This document shows, piece after piece, positions 9,248 through 18,837 of a DNA stretch of 64,000 nt. A program made the position numbers and the translations under genes. Numbering within the stretch: the stretch's first letter is position 1; the number at the start of each line of letters is the position of its first letter. Below the pieces are notes generated by a model. That model was not told the DNA's origin. It was given only the letters and a program-made list of their open reading frames with translations, and made no database searches. Source of the DNA: Streptomyces solicavernae (lineage in GTDB: Bacteria > Actinomycetota > Actinomycetes > Streptomycetales > Streptomycetaceae); assembly GCF_029968095.1 (NCBI RefSeq), contig NZ_JASCIR010000018.1, positions 1 to 64,000 on the forward strand. Direction: 5' to 3'.

Positions 9248-9451
9248 GTGATCAGTGTGGCGATTTCGCTGTCTGTGGTGCTTCTGTTGGCGATCATTCT
9301 TGTAGTGATGATCCGTGCGGGCTCACTCAAGGCGGGCCCGGCGGTCGTCGCCGCACTCTTCGGCTTCTTCCTGGCCTCGACCGGCATGGCCGACGACATC
9401 CAGCGCTTCCTCAGCTCGATAGCGGAGACCATCAACTCCATCCAGTTCTGA
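9248..9451 (+). CDS. Small single-pass membrane protein, conserved in Streptomyces
   Basis: A 67-residue protein with one long hydrophobic N-terminal segment (about 2-22) and a second weaker one (about 30-46), ending in an amphipathic tail (DDIQRFLSSIAETINSIQF). Function unknown. TAGGGT at 9242-9247 abuts the first GTG, so the in-frame GTG at 9257, nine nt after the box, may be the true leaderless start. Third-codon-position GC bias supports coding. A conserved small protein at this position upstream of tig is recalled from other Streptomyces. Confidence 0.7.
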   Translation: MISVAISLSVVLLLAIILVVMIRAGSLKAGPAVVAALFGFFLASTGMADDIQRFLSSIAETINSIQF

Positions 9452-9461
9452 CGGCCCGCTC

Positions 9462-9525
9462 CACCCGGTTCTCACGGCACCCGGTTCTCACGGCACCCGG
9501 TTCTCGCAGCACCCGGTTCTCACGG
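9462..9525. repeat. 16-bp tandem repeat, four copies
   Basis: The unit CACCCGGTTCTCACGG starts at 9462, 9478, 9494 and 9510 with one or two mismatches, just after the stop codon of the small membrane protein gene. Confidence 0.85.
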
Positions 9526-9549
9526 CCGGGCCGCGCCACCCGCGCAAAA

Positions 9550-9606
9550 GCCTCCGGCCCGGTCCACGCCCCGCGCACGCACGCGAAGAAGGACCGGGCC
9601 GGAGGC
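9550..9606. terminator. Hairpin between small membrane protein gene and tRNA-Gly
   Basis: Perfect 16-bp arms 9550-9565 and 9591-9606 around a 25-nt loop. It lies 6 bp from the 3' end of tRNA-Gly and could terminate both converging transcripts. Confidence 0.65.
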
Positions 9607-9611
9607 CACAG

Positions 9612-9682
9612 AGCGGGCGACGGGAATCGAACCCGCGTAGCTAGTTTGGAAGACTAGGGCTCTACCATTGAGCTACGCCCGC
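9612..9682 (-). tRNA. tRNA-Gly, anticodon TCC
   Basis: A cloverleaf can be folded on the minus strand. The acceptor GCGGGCG pairs with CGCCCGC with discriminator T, and the D-arm begins TAGCTCAATGG. The anticodon stem CTAGT/ACTAG encloses loop CTTCCAA, and the T-arm is GCGGGTTCGATTCCCGT. 71 nt; CCA is not encoded. The anticodon TCC reads GGA. Confidence 0.95.
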
Positions 9683-9933
9683 AAGCACCGCACCGCAGGT
9701 CACACCTACGGCGGCACGAAGAGCATCGTAGCGGGTCGGGCCCCCGCGGCGCACACCCCCGTCCGTTCCCGGTCTCGTCCCCGGTCCGCCCCCGGCCCGT
9801 ACCCGGTCCGTCCGAGGCCCCCGCGAAGCCCTCCCCGCGCCCCCGCGAAACCCCACCGAACCCTTCGCCGTACCCCCATGAACAACCCGGGAGCCGCATG
9901 CTCGGCGGGCATGTACCCTACGTGTCGCACCGA

Positions 9934-10010
9934 CGGGGTGTGGCGCAGCTTGGTAGCGCGTCCGCTTTGGGAGCGGAAGGCCGTGGGTTCAAATCCCGCC
10001 ACCCCGACCA
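9934..10010 (+). tRNA. tRNA-Pro, anticodon TGG
   Basis: The acceptor CGGGGTG pairs with CACCCCG, the discriminator is A and CCA is encoded at 10008-10010. The anticodon stem CCGCT/AGCGG encloses a loop with TGG, and the T-loop is GGTTCAAATCC. 77 nt including CCA. The anticodon reads CCA proline codons. Confidence 0.96.
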
Positions 10011-10286
10011 GCACTGATTCCCTCCGCGTCTCTCCCGTGGCCCGCCATGGAGCCCGGTGGCTCTCCGCTGTCGCACGGGTACGGGCGCCGCTCGGCGTGG
10101 TCCGCCAAGATCGCCTTTTGGGGCGCGTACCTGCTGCGGTTACTATGCAAGCTGCGCGCCCGTGTGTCTCACGTCTGATGAAGTTCTCCCGGGCGACCAA
10201 TCCGCTGAAGCCCTCTCCACCGCCCAGTCGCGGCGGGGACCGGCCGAGGCAGAACCCCAGAAGTCAGCCACCAAGGAGACCGAACC

Positions 10287-11681
10287 GTGAAGAGCGCCGT
10301 GGAGACCCTGAACCCGACCCGGGTTCGGCTCACTGTCGAGGTGCCCTTCGAGGAGCTCAAGGACAGCCTCGACGCGGCGTACAAGAAGATCAACCAGCAG
10401 GTCACGGTCAAGGGCTTCCGCAAGGGCAAGATTCCCGCGCGCGTCATCGACCAGCGCTTCGGCCGCGGTGCGGTCCTCGAAGAGGCGGTCAACGACGCGC
10501 TGCCGAAGTTCTACACCGAGGCGGTCAACGAGGCCGAGCTCAACGTCCTCGGCCAGCCCGAGGTCGACATCACGGAGCTGAAGGACGGCGAGACGCTGAA
10601 CTTCACCGCCGAGGTCGACATCCGCCCCGAGATCGAGATCCCGGACTACTCCGGCATCGAGGTCGAGGTCGACGCGGTCGAGGTCACCGACGAGGACGTC
10701 GAGAAGTCCGTGGAGCAGCTCCGCGAGCGCTTCGCCTCGACCTCCCCGGTCGAGCGCGCCGCCGCCGAGGGTGACGTGCTGACCATCGACCTGGAGGCCA
10801 AGGTCGAGGGCGAGGTCCTGGAGGACGGCGTGGCCAGCGGTGTCTCGTACACCGTCGGCTCCGGCGAGCTCCTCGACGGCATCGACGAGGCCGTCACCGG
10901 TCTTGAGGCCGACGGCGAGGCCACCTTCACCTCGCAGCTCAAGGGCGGCTCCGCCGAGGGCAAGGACGCCGAGGTCACCGTCAAGGTCACGCAGGTCGCC
11001 GCGCGCGAACTGCCCGAGCTCGACGACGAGTTCGCGCAGCTGGCCTCCGAGTTCGACACCCTGGACGAGCTCAAGGCGGACAGCCGCAAGCGCCTGGAGA
11101 ACATGAAGCAGTACGACCAGGCCACGCAGGCCCAGGAGCGCGTCCTGGAGAAGCTGCTCGAACTGGTCGAGGTGCCCGTCCCCGAGAAGCTGCTTGAGGA
11201 CGAGGTCCAGACCCGCAAGCACAACCTTGAGAACCACCAGCTCGCGCAGATGGGCCTCGACCTGGCGAAGTACCTGGAGATCCAGGGCAAGTCCGCCGAG
11301 GAGTTCGACGAGGAGACCCGCGAGCAGGCGGTCAAGGGCATCAAGACGCAGTTCGTCCTCGACGAGCTCGTCAACAAGGAGAAGCTGAACGTCAACCAGG
11401 AGGAGCTCACCGAGCACCTCATGCGGCGTGCGCAGTCCTCCGGCATGTCCCCCGACCAGTTCGCCCAGGCCGTCGTCGAAGGCGGCCAGGTCCCGATGCT
11501 GGTCGGCGAGGTCGCCCGCGGCAAGGCCCTCGCGGTCGTCGTCGAGGCCGCCACCGTCAAGGACACGAACGGCGAGGTCGTCGACCTCTCGGACGAGGAC
11601 GAGACGGAGGCCGCCGCCGAGACGGTCGAGGCGGCCGTTGAGGGCGCCGAGGCCGAGGCCGAGGAGAAGCCGGAGGCCTGA
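10287..11681 (+). CDS. tig: Trigger factor, ribosome-associated chaperone/PPIase
   Basis: Binds the ribosome at the exit tunnel (L23) and shields nascent chains. The N-terminal ribosome-binding domain has the signature GFRKGKIPARVIDQRFG (about residues 45-61). An FKBP-type PPIase domain (about 155-245) and a helical C-terminal chaperone domain follow. The chain ends in an acidic Ala/Glu-rich tail typical of actinobacterial Tig. GTG start, with AAGGAG 8 nt upstream. 464 aa, full length. It directly precedes clpP1-clpP2-clpX, the conserved tig-clp order of bacteria, but a strong terminator and repeat array separate them here. Confidence 0.97.
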   Translation: MKSAVETLNPTRVRLTVEVPFEELKDSLDAAYKKINQQVTVKGFRKGKIPARVIDQRFGRGAVLEEAVNDALPKFYTEAVNEAELNVLGQPEVDITELKDGETLNFTAEVDIRPEIEIPDYSGIEVEVDAVEVTDEDVEKSVEQLRERFASTSPVERAAAEGDVLTIDLEAKVEGEVLEDGVASGVSYTVGSGELLDGIDEAVTGLEADGEATFTSQLKGGSAEGKDAEVTVKVTQVAARELPELDDEFAQLASEFDTLDELKADSRKRLENMKQYDQATQAQERVLEKLLELVEVPVPEKLLEDEVQTRKHNLENHQLAQMGLDLAKYLEIQGKSAEEFDEETREQAVKGIKTQFVLDELVNKEKLNVNQEELTEHLMRRAQSSGMSPDQFAQAVVEGGQVPMLVGEVARGKALAVVVEAATVKDTNGEVVDLSDEDETEAAAETVEAAVEGAEAEAEEKPEA

Positions 11682-11703
11682 GCCTCCGACCCGCGTAGCG
11701 GTA

Positions 11704-11740
11704 CTGAGCCCCCGGGACCTTGCGGGTCCCGGGGGCTCAG
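11704..11740 (+). terminator. tig terminator
   Basis: Perfect 16-bp GC-rich arms 11704-11719 and 11725-11740 with a 5-nt loop, followed by TCGT. It lies 22 bp after the tig stop codon. Confidence 0.85.
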
Positions 11741-11750
11741 TCGTGCCCCC

Positions 11751-11890
11751 GACGGGGCACCCGGCGCGTACCCCCGACCGCCCCTGACGGGGCACCCGGC
11801 GCGTACCCCCGACCGCCCCTGACGGGGCACCCGGCGCGTACCCCCGACCGCCCCTGACGGGGCACCCGGCGCGTACCCCTGACCGCCCCT
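11751..11890. repeat. 35-bp tandem repeat, four copies
   Basis: Units begin with GACGGGGCACCCGGCGCGTA at 11751, 11786, 11821 and 11856, nearly identical. They lie between the tig terminator and the clpP1 operator. Confidence 0.92.
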
Positions 11891-11902
11891 GCGAGGAACC
11901 TG

Positions 11903-11916
11903 CGCTCACAGCGAAC
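11903..11916. promoter_or_regulatory. ClgR operator upstream of clpP1
   Basis: Read on the minus strand, 11903-11916 is GTTCGC-TGTGA-GCG, an exact match to GTTCGC-N5-GCG, the Streptomyces ClgR box (established for clpP1, clpC1 and lon). It is about 40 bp upstream of a TAGGGT -10 candidate (11955-11960) that lacks a good -35, as expected for an activated promoter. Confidence 0.8.
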
Positions 11917-12015
11917 AGTTCCCTCTCCGGGATTCCCCGAAGGGACCCGCGCGTTAGGGTCCATAACTACGAGGGCAGGGGAGTCCCCGAAAGAGGCTCC
12001 TGGCCCGCAGAAGAC

Positions 12016-12675
12016 GTGAGACGGCCCGGCGCCGTCGCAAGACGAGCAGGTGGATACGTGACGAATCTGATGCCCTCCGCCGCCGGCGAGCCTTCCATCG
12101 GTGGTGGCCTCGGCGACCAGGTCTACAACCGGCTGCTCAACGAGCGGATCATCTTCCTCGGTCAGCCGGTCGACGACGACATTGCCAACAAGATCACCGC
12201 GCAGCTGCTGCTCCTGGCCGCCGACCCGGAAAAGGACATCTTCCTTTACATCAACAGCCCCGGCGGCTCGATCACGGCCGGCATGGCCATCTACGACACC
12301 ATGCAGTACATCAAGAACGACGTGGTGACGATCGCCATGGGCATGGCCGCTTCCATGGGCCAGTTCCTGCTCAGCGCGGGCACCCCCGGCAAGCGCTTCG
12401 CCCTGCCGAACGCCGAGATCCTGATCCACCAGCCGTCCGCGGGCCTCGCCGGCTCCGCGTCGGACATCAAGATCCACGCCGAGCGGCTGCTGCTCACCAA
12501 GAAGAAGATGGCCGAGCTGACGGCCTTCCACACCGGCCAGACCGTCGAGCAGGTCACCCGCGACTCGGACCGCGACCGCTGGTTCGACCCGCAGGAGGCC
12601 AAGGAGTACGGCCTCATCGACGACATCATGCCCACGGCCGCCGGAATGCCGGGCGGCGGCGGCACCGGGGCCTGA
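12016..12675 (+). CDS. clpP1: ATP-dependent Clp protease proteolytic subunit ClpP1
   Basis: Serine protease ring subunit that degrades substrates fed by ClpX or ClpC. The catalytic Ser is in MGMAASMGQFLL, His in ILIHQPSAG and Asp in DRDRWFDPQEA. The long start (GTG 12016, 219 aa) matches the usual Streptomyces annotation. GTG 12058 (205 aa) has a better Shine-Dalgarno (GCAGGTGG) and may be the true start. Upstream lies a ClgR box, so stress induction by ClgR is likely. clpP2 follows after 46 bp. Mixed ClpP1-ClpP2 complexes are the norm in actinobacteria. Confidence 0.97.
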   Translation: MRRPGAVARRAGGYVTNLMPSAAGEPSIGGGLGDQVYNRLLNERIIFLGQPVDDDIANKITAQLLLLAADPEKDIFLYINSPGGSITAGMAIYDTMQYIKNDVVTIAMGMAASMGQFLLSAGTPGKRFALPNAEILIHQPSAGLAGSASDIKIHAERLLLTKKKMAELTAFHTGQTVEQVTRDSDRDRWFDPQEAKEYGLIDDIMPTAAGMPGGGGTGA

Positions 12676-12721
12676 GCCCCGACCAGCCCCAGCCGACCCA
12701 GCTCACTCCAGGAGAACCCCA

Positions 12722-13417
12722 GTGAACGAATTCCCCGGCAGCGGCCTCTACGACCGCATGCGCGCCGAGCAGGCCGCCGGCCAGTACACCGGCCCCAGCG
12801 CCGAGTCCCGCTACGTCATCCCGCGCTTCGTCGAGCGCACCTCGCAGGGAGTGCGCGAGTACGACCCGTACGCGAAGCTCTTCGAGGAGCGCGTGATCTT
12901 CCTCGGCGTGCAGATCGACGACGCCTCCGCCAACGACGTCATGGCGCAGCTGCTGTGCCTGGAGTCGATGGACCCGGACCGGGACATCTCGGTCTACATC
13001 AACAGCCCCGGCGGCTCCTTCACGGCGCTCACCGCGATCTACGACACGATGCAGTTCGTGAAGCCGGACATCCAGACGGTCTGCATGGGCCAGGCCGCCT
13101 CGGCCGCCGCGGTCCTGCTCGCCGCCGGTACGCCCGGCAAGCGCATGGCCCTGCCGAACGCGCGTGTCCTGATCCACCAGCCGTACAGCGAGACCGGCCG
13201 CGGTCAGGTCTCCGACCTGGAGATCGCCGCCAACGAAATCCTCCGCATGCGTTCGCAGCTGGAGGAGATGCTGGCCAAGCACTCCACGACGCCGATCGAC
13301 AAGATCCGCGACGACATCGAGCGCGACAAGATCCTCACGGCCGAGGACGCCCTGTCGTACGGCCTGATCGACCAGATCATCTCGACGCGCAAGATGAACA
13401 ACGCGTCGGTCGCCTGA
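12722..13417 (+). CDS. clpP2: ATP-dependent Clp protease proteolytic subunit ClpP2
   Basis: Second proteolytic subunit of the Clp complex. Ser in MGQAASAAAVLL, His in VLIHQPYSE and Asp in ERDKILTAEDA complete the triad. Compared with ClpP1 it has about 30 extra N-terminal residues, including an aromatic and charged segment before the conserved FEERVIFLG strand. GTG start with AGGAG 7 nt upstream. 231 aa. Co-transcribed with clpP1, with no hairpin between them; a hairpin at 13441-13483 follows. Confidence 0.97.
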   Translation: MNEFPGSGLYDRMRAEQAAGQYTGPSAESRYVIPRFVERTSQGVREYDPYAKLFEERVIFLGVQIDDASANDVMAQLLCLESMDPDRDISVYINSPGGSFTALTAIYDTMQFVKPDIQTVCMGQAASAAAVLLAAGTPGKRMALPNARVLIHQPYSETGRGQVSDLEIAANEILRMRSQLEEMLAKHSTTPIDKIRDDIERDKILTAEDALSYGLIDQIISTRKMNNASVA

Positions 13418-13440
13418 CCCGAGCGCAGCAGTATCTGCAG

Positions 13441-13483
13441 CCCCTTGGCGCGGTAGCCGGAAGAAGCGAACCGCGCCAAGGGG
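13441..13483 (+). terminator. Hairpin between clpP2 and clpX
   Basis: Perfect 14-bp arms 13441-13454 and 13470-13483 with a 15-nt loop and no T-run. It may terminate or attenuate the clpP1P2 transcript, allowing separate clpX control. Confidence 0.6.
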
Positions 13484-13576
13484 GGCCCGAACGGGGGGCC
13501 CGGCAAGGTACCGTCGGATATGAGGCACCAGGAGCCGTCCGTCACGGGCGTCTCCCAGGCGAAGGGGAAGCACCTC

Positions 13577-14863
<1,287 letters not shown>

Positions 14864-14871
14864 CGCGACGC

Positions 14872-14924
14872 GGTTCGTACGCGAAGCCGCGGTTCGTACG
14901 CGAAGCCGCAGTTCGTACGCGAAA
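14872..14924. repeat. 19-bp tandem repeat, nearly three copies
   Basis: Units GGTTCGTACGCGAAGCCGC start at 14872, 14891 and 14910 (the last is incomplete), immediately after the clpX stop. Confidence 0.85.
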
Positions 14925-14956
14925 GGGCCCGGCCGGAGCGATCCGGCCGGGCCCTT
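14923..14956. terminator. Bidirectional terminator after clpX
   Basis: Perfect 15-bp arms 14923-14937 and 14942-14956 with a 4-nt loop, followed by CTTC. It separates the convergent clpX and 15009-15938 genes. Confidence 0.9.
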
Positions 14957-15008
14957 CTTCGTGCGTGGTCGTTGCGACTCTTCGTGCGTGGTCAGTGCGA
15001 CCGAGGCG

Positions 15009-15938
15009 TCACTTGGCCTCGACGCGGACCTCGTCGCGGACCTTGGCGGCCGTGGCGGCCGCCTCGTCCAGCGAGGGGCTCTCGCCCGAGAGCATGGCCT
15101 TCGCGTCCGAGGTGATGACCACGGCGAAGGTGCTGTGGTCGCTCCACATGCAGATCGGCATCTTCATCACCTGCTTGCTGGAGCCGCCCGTGTCGCCGCC
15201 CAGGCTCGCACCCAGATCGACCTCGGTCTCCTGGCACTTCATGGCGCCGCCCTCGAAGCCCGCGGGGCTCATCTCCTGCGGCTCACCGATCAGCTTGCCC
15301 TGCGACGGGTTCTTGCCGGCCTCCTCCTCCATGCCGGTGAAGGCCGCGTCGAGGAAGGCCTCGGGGTCCTCGATCTCCCCGTAGGCGCCGTTGAACTGGA
15401 TCAGCTTCTGCGACATCCCGCTGCCGGCCATGTACTGCGAGCCGACCTCCTTGCCGTTCTTCAGGCCCCACTTCTCGGCGTCGCGGATCTGGCCGGAGGA
15501 CTCGGTGCCTTCCTTCTTCTTGTACTCACCCAGCAGCGTCGCCGGAGTCGTCAACTCGTACGTCTTCCCGTCGTCCGCGACCGTGCTGCCACCGCCACCG
15601 CCGGACGTGAAGAACCACACGCCGCCCGCGACCAGCGCGACCGCCACGACCGCCGCGACGATGATGCCGGTCTTCTTGCCGCCGCCACCGCCCGGCGGCG
15701 GCGGCGGAACCTGGCCGTAAGGCGCCTGCTGCTGGCCGTACGGGCCGGGCTGCTGCTGTTGCGGATAGCCGTACCCCTGCTGCGGCGGGACGCCCTGGGG
15801 GGCCTGCTGCGGATAGCCGTAGCCGGGCTGCTGAGGCTGCGGCTGCTGGCCGTAGGGGCCGGGCTGCTGCGGCTGCTGACCGTACGGTCCGGGCTGCTGG
15901 GGCTGGCCGCCGTACGGGCCCGGCTGGTTGTAGCTCAT
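15009..15938 (-). CDS. Single-pass membrane protein with PYGQQ-rich cytoplasmic head
   Basis: The first 95 residues are a Gln/Pro/Gly/Tyr-rich repeat region (PGPYGQQPQQ-type). A hydrophobic helix (about 105-125) follows, then a Gly/Ser linker and an extracytoplasmic domain of about 180 residues with two Cys. No recognised domain. This architecture is common among Streptomyces envelope proteins of unknown function. The ATG is supported by GGAGGGG 8 nt upstream. It diverges from valS with a 135-bp gap that must hold both promoters. 309 aa. Confidence 0.8.
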   Translation of the reverse strand: MSYNQPGPYGGQPQQPGPYGQQPQQPGPYGQQPQPQQPGYGYPQQAPQGVPPQQGYGYPQQQQPGPYGQQQAPYGQVPPPPPGGGGGKKTGIIVAAVVAVALVAGGVWFFTSGGGGGSTVADDGKTYELTTPATLLGEYKKKEGTESSGQIRDAEKWGLKNGKEVGSQYMAGSGMSQKLIQFNGAYGEIEDPEAFLDAAFTGMEEEAGKNPSQGKLIGEPQEMSPAGFEGGAMKCQETEVDLGASLGGDTGGSSKQVMKMPICMWSDHSTFAVVITSDAKAMLSGESPSLDEAAATAAKVRDEVRVEAK

Positions 15939-16036
15939 TCCTTGGTCCCCTCCAGAACTTATGCGTACCGAACATCCTGACCGAAGCCGTCGCGGAGCGG
16001 GGCGCCGGGGGTCACACCGTTACCAAGGAATCTGGT

Positions 16037-16066
16037 TTCGGTACGGGACCGTGACGGCTCTAAACT
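16037..16066 (+). promoter_or_regulatory. valS promoter (leaderless)
   Basis: TTCGGT (16037-16042), an 18-bp spacer and TAAACT (16061-16066) end 7 nt before the valS GTG. There is no Shine-Dalgarno and no room for a T-box leader. Confidence 0.6.
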
Positions 16067-16073
16067 GTCCGTC

Positions 16074-18701
16074 GTGACCGAGAACACTCAGCATCAGAAC
16101 AGCAGCGTCCCCGAGCCCGAACTGCCGAAGACCTACGCTCCGGCCGAGGTAGAGGGGCCGTTGTACGAGCGCTGGGTAGACCGCGGTTACTTCGCCGCCG
16201 ACGCCAAGAGCGAGAAGCCGCCGTACACCGTCGTCATCCCCCCGCCGAACGTCACGGGCAGCCTGCACCTGGGTCACGCCTTCGAGCACACGCTCATCGA
16301 CGCGTTGACGCGCCGCAAGCGCATGCAGGGCTTCGAGACGCTGTGGCAGCCCGGCATGGACCACGCGGGCATCGCCACGCAGAACGTCGTGGAGCGCGAA
16401 CTCGCCAAGGAGGGCAAGTCCCGCCACGACCTGGGCCGCGAGGCGTTCGTCGAGCGCGTCTGGCAGTGGAAGAACGAGTCCGGCGGCCAGATCTCCGGCC
16501 AGATGCGCCGCCTCGGCGACGGCGTCGACTGGGACCGTGAGCGCTTCACCATGGACGAGGGCCTGTCCCAGGCGGTCAAGACCCTCTTCAAGAAGCTGTA
16601 CGACGACGAGCTGATCTACCGCGCCGAGCGCATCATCAACTGGTGCCCGCGCTGTCTGACGGCCATCTCGGACATCGAGGTGGAGTACTCGGAGGACGAG
16701 GGCGAGCTCGTCTCGATCAAGTACGGCGAGGGCGAGGAGACGCTCGTCGTCGCCACCACGCGGGCCGAGACGATGCTCGGTGACACCGCGGTCGCGGTCC
16801 ACCCCGACGACGAGCGGTACGCGCACCTCATCGGCAAGCGGATCAAGCTGCCGCTGACCGACCGCTCCATCCCGGTCGTCGCGGACACGCACGTCGACCC
16901 GGAGTTCGGCACGGGCGCCGTCAAGGTCACCCCGGCCCACGACCCGAACGACTTCGAGATCGGCCAGCGCCACGACCTGCCGAACATCGCGGTCATGGAC
17001 GAGCACGCCGTCATCACGGCGCACGGCCCGTTCCAGGGCCTGGACCGCCTGGAGGCCCGCTCCGCGATCGTCGGCGCGCTGCGCGCCGAGGGCCGGATCG
17101 TCGCCGAGAAGCGGCCGTACACCCACTCCGTGGGCCACTGCTCGCGCTGCAAGACGACCGTCGAGCCGCGCCTGTCGATGCAGTGGTGGGTCAAGGTCGG
17201 CCCGCTCGCGAAGGCCGCCGGTGACGCGGTCCGCGACGGCAAGGTCAAGGTCCACCCGCAGGAGATGGAGAAGCGGTACTTCGACTGGGTCGACAACCTC
17301 CACGACTGGTGCATCTCGCGCCAGCTGTGGTGGGGCCACCGCATCCCCGTCTGGTACGGGCCGAACGGCGAGGTCGTCTGCCTCGGCCCGGACGACGAGG
17401 AGCCGACGGGCGAGGGCTGGACGCAGGACACCGACGTCCTGGACACCTGGTTCTCGTCCGGCCTGTGGCCGTTCTCCACGCTCGGCTGGCCCGAGCAGAC
17501 CGAGAGCCTGGAGAAGTTCTATCCGAACTCCGTCCTGGTCACCGGATACGACATCCTGTTCTTCTGGGTCGCCCGGATGATGATGTTCGGCCTGTACGCG
17601 ATGGACGGCACCCCGCCGTTCCACACGATCGTGCTGCACGGCATGGTCCGCGACCAGTTCGGCAAGAAGATGTCCAAGTCCTTCGGCAACGCGGTCAACC
17701 CGCTCGACTGGATGGACAAGTACGGCTCGGACGCCCTGCGGTTCACGCTGGCCCGCGGCGCCAACCCGGGTACGGACGTGCCGATCGGCGAGGACTGGGT
17801 CCAGGGCTCGCGGAACTTCGCCAACAAGATCTGGAACGCCACGCGCTTCGCGCTGATGAACGGCGCCACGGTCAAGGGTGAACTCCCGCCCGCCGAGCGC
17901 CTGTCGGCGACGGACCGGTGGATTCTGTCGCGGCTGGGCTCGGTCGTCGCCGAGGTGGACGCGTACTACGAGGACTACCAGTTCGCGAAGCTCTCGGACG
18001 CGCTGTTCCACTTCGCCTGGGACGAAGTCTTCGACTGGTACGTCGAGTTGACGAAGACCACGTTCCAGGAGGGCGGTCAGGCGGCCGAGGACACCAAGCG
18101 CGTCCTCGGCGAGGTCCTGGACGTCACGCTGAAGCTGCTGCACCCGGTCGTCCCGTTCGTCACGGAGACGCTGTGGACGACGCTCACGGGCAACGAGTCC
18201 CTGGTGATCGCCGAGTGGCCCGCGGACAGTGGTTTCCGGGACGAGGCCGCCGAGCGGGAGATCGAGACGCTTCAGCAGGTCATCACCGAGGTCCGCCGGT
18301 TCCGCTCCGACCAGGGCCTGCAGCCCGGCCAGAAGGTCCCGGCCAGGCTCACGCTCGACGGCACCGCACTCGCGCCGCACGAGGCGGCCATCCGCCAGCT
18401 GCTTCGCCTGCAGCCGGAGGGCGAGGGCTTCGCCGCGACGGCGACGCTGCCGGTCTCCGGTGCCACGGTCGCGCTCGACCTCTCCGGCACGATCGACGTC
18501 GCCGCCGAGCGCAAGCGCCTCGCGAAGGACCTGGCGGCGGCCGAGAAGGAGATCACGGCCGCGGACGCCAAGCTCACCAACGAGGCGTTCCTGGCCAAGG
18601 CCCCCGACCACGTCGTGGACAAGATCCGCGGCCGCCTCACCAAGGCCGAGGCCGACATCGAGCGCATCAAGGGCCAGCTGGACGCGCTGCCCGCGGCGTA
18701 A
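16074..18701 (+). CDS. valS: Valyl-tRNA synthetase
   Basis: Class I aminoacyl-tRNA synthetase charging tRNA-Val and editing threonine. The HIGH motif is in PNVTGSLHLGHA (about residues 57-68). The CP1 editing domain spans about 190-340, and the KMSKS loop is GKKMSKSFGNAV (about 530). The anticodon-binding helical domain and a C-terminal coiled coil end in IKGQLDALPAA. 875 aa, full length. The GTG start at 16074 lies 7 nt after a TAAACT box, so the mRNA appears leaderless. A strong terminator follows at 18717. Confidence 0.98.
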   Translation: MTENTQHQNSSVPEPELPKTYAPAEVEGPLYERWVDRGYFAADAKSEKPPYTVVIPPPNVTGSLHLGHAFEHTLIDALTRRKRMQGFETLWQPGMDHAGIATQNVVERELAKEGKSRHDLGREAFVERVWQWKNESGGQISGQMRRLGDGVDWDRERFTMDEGLSQAVKTLFKKLYDDELIYRAERIINWCPRCLTAISDIEVEYSEDEGELVSIKYGEGEETLVVATTRAETMLGDTAVAVHPDDERYAHLIGKRIKLPLTDRSIPVVADTHVDPEFGTGAVKVTPAHDPNDFEIGQRHDLPNIAVMDEHAVITAHGPFQGLDRLEARSAIVGALRAEGRIVAEKRPYTHSVGHCSRCKTTVEPRLSMQWWVKVGPLAKAAGDAVRDGKVKVHPQEMEKRYFDWVDNLHDWCISRQLWWGHRIPVWYGPNGEVVCLGPDDEEPTGEGWTQDTDVLDTWFSSGLWPFSTLGWPEQTESLEKFYPNSVLVTGYDILFFWVARMMMFGLYAMDGTPPFHTIVLHGMVRDQFGKKMSKSFGNAVNPLDWMDKYGSDALRFTLARGANPGTDVPIGEDWVQGSRNFANKIWNATRFALMNGATVKGELPPAERLSATDRWILSRLGSVVAEVDAYYEDYQFAKLSDALFHFAWDEVFDWYVELTKTTFQEGGQAAEDTKRVLGEVLDVTLKLLHPVVPFVTETLWTTLTGNESLVIAEWPADSGFRDEAAEREIETLQQVITEVRRFRSDQGLQPGQKVPARLTLDGTALAPHEAAIRQLLRLQPEGEGFAATATLPVSGATVALDLSGTIDVAAERKRLAKDLAAAEKEITAADAKLTNEAFLAKAPDHVVDKIRGRLTKAEADIERIKGQLDALPAA

Positions 18702-18716
18702 GGCCTGGGACACCAC

Positions 18717-18760
18717 GCGAAGGCCCCGGAACCGTCACGTCACGGTTCCGGGGCCTTCGC
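18717..18760. terminator. Bidirectional terminator between valS and mreB-like gene
   Basis: Perfect 19-bp arms 18717-18735 and 18742-18760 with a 6-nt loop, between convergent genes. Confidence 0.92.
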
Positions 18761-18837
18761 GCGTACGGGCCTTCCGGCGGGCGCGCGGGGTTCTGACGAC
18801 CGCGGCGCGGGATTTCTGACGGCCGCGAGGACCGGGG

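Noticed and set aside
15950..16073. T-box riboswitch upstream of valS
   Set aside because: The -10 box lies 7 nt from the start codon, so there is no leader to fold.
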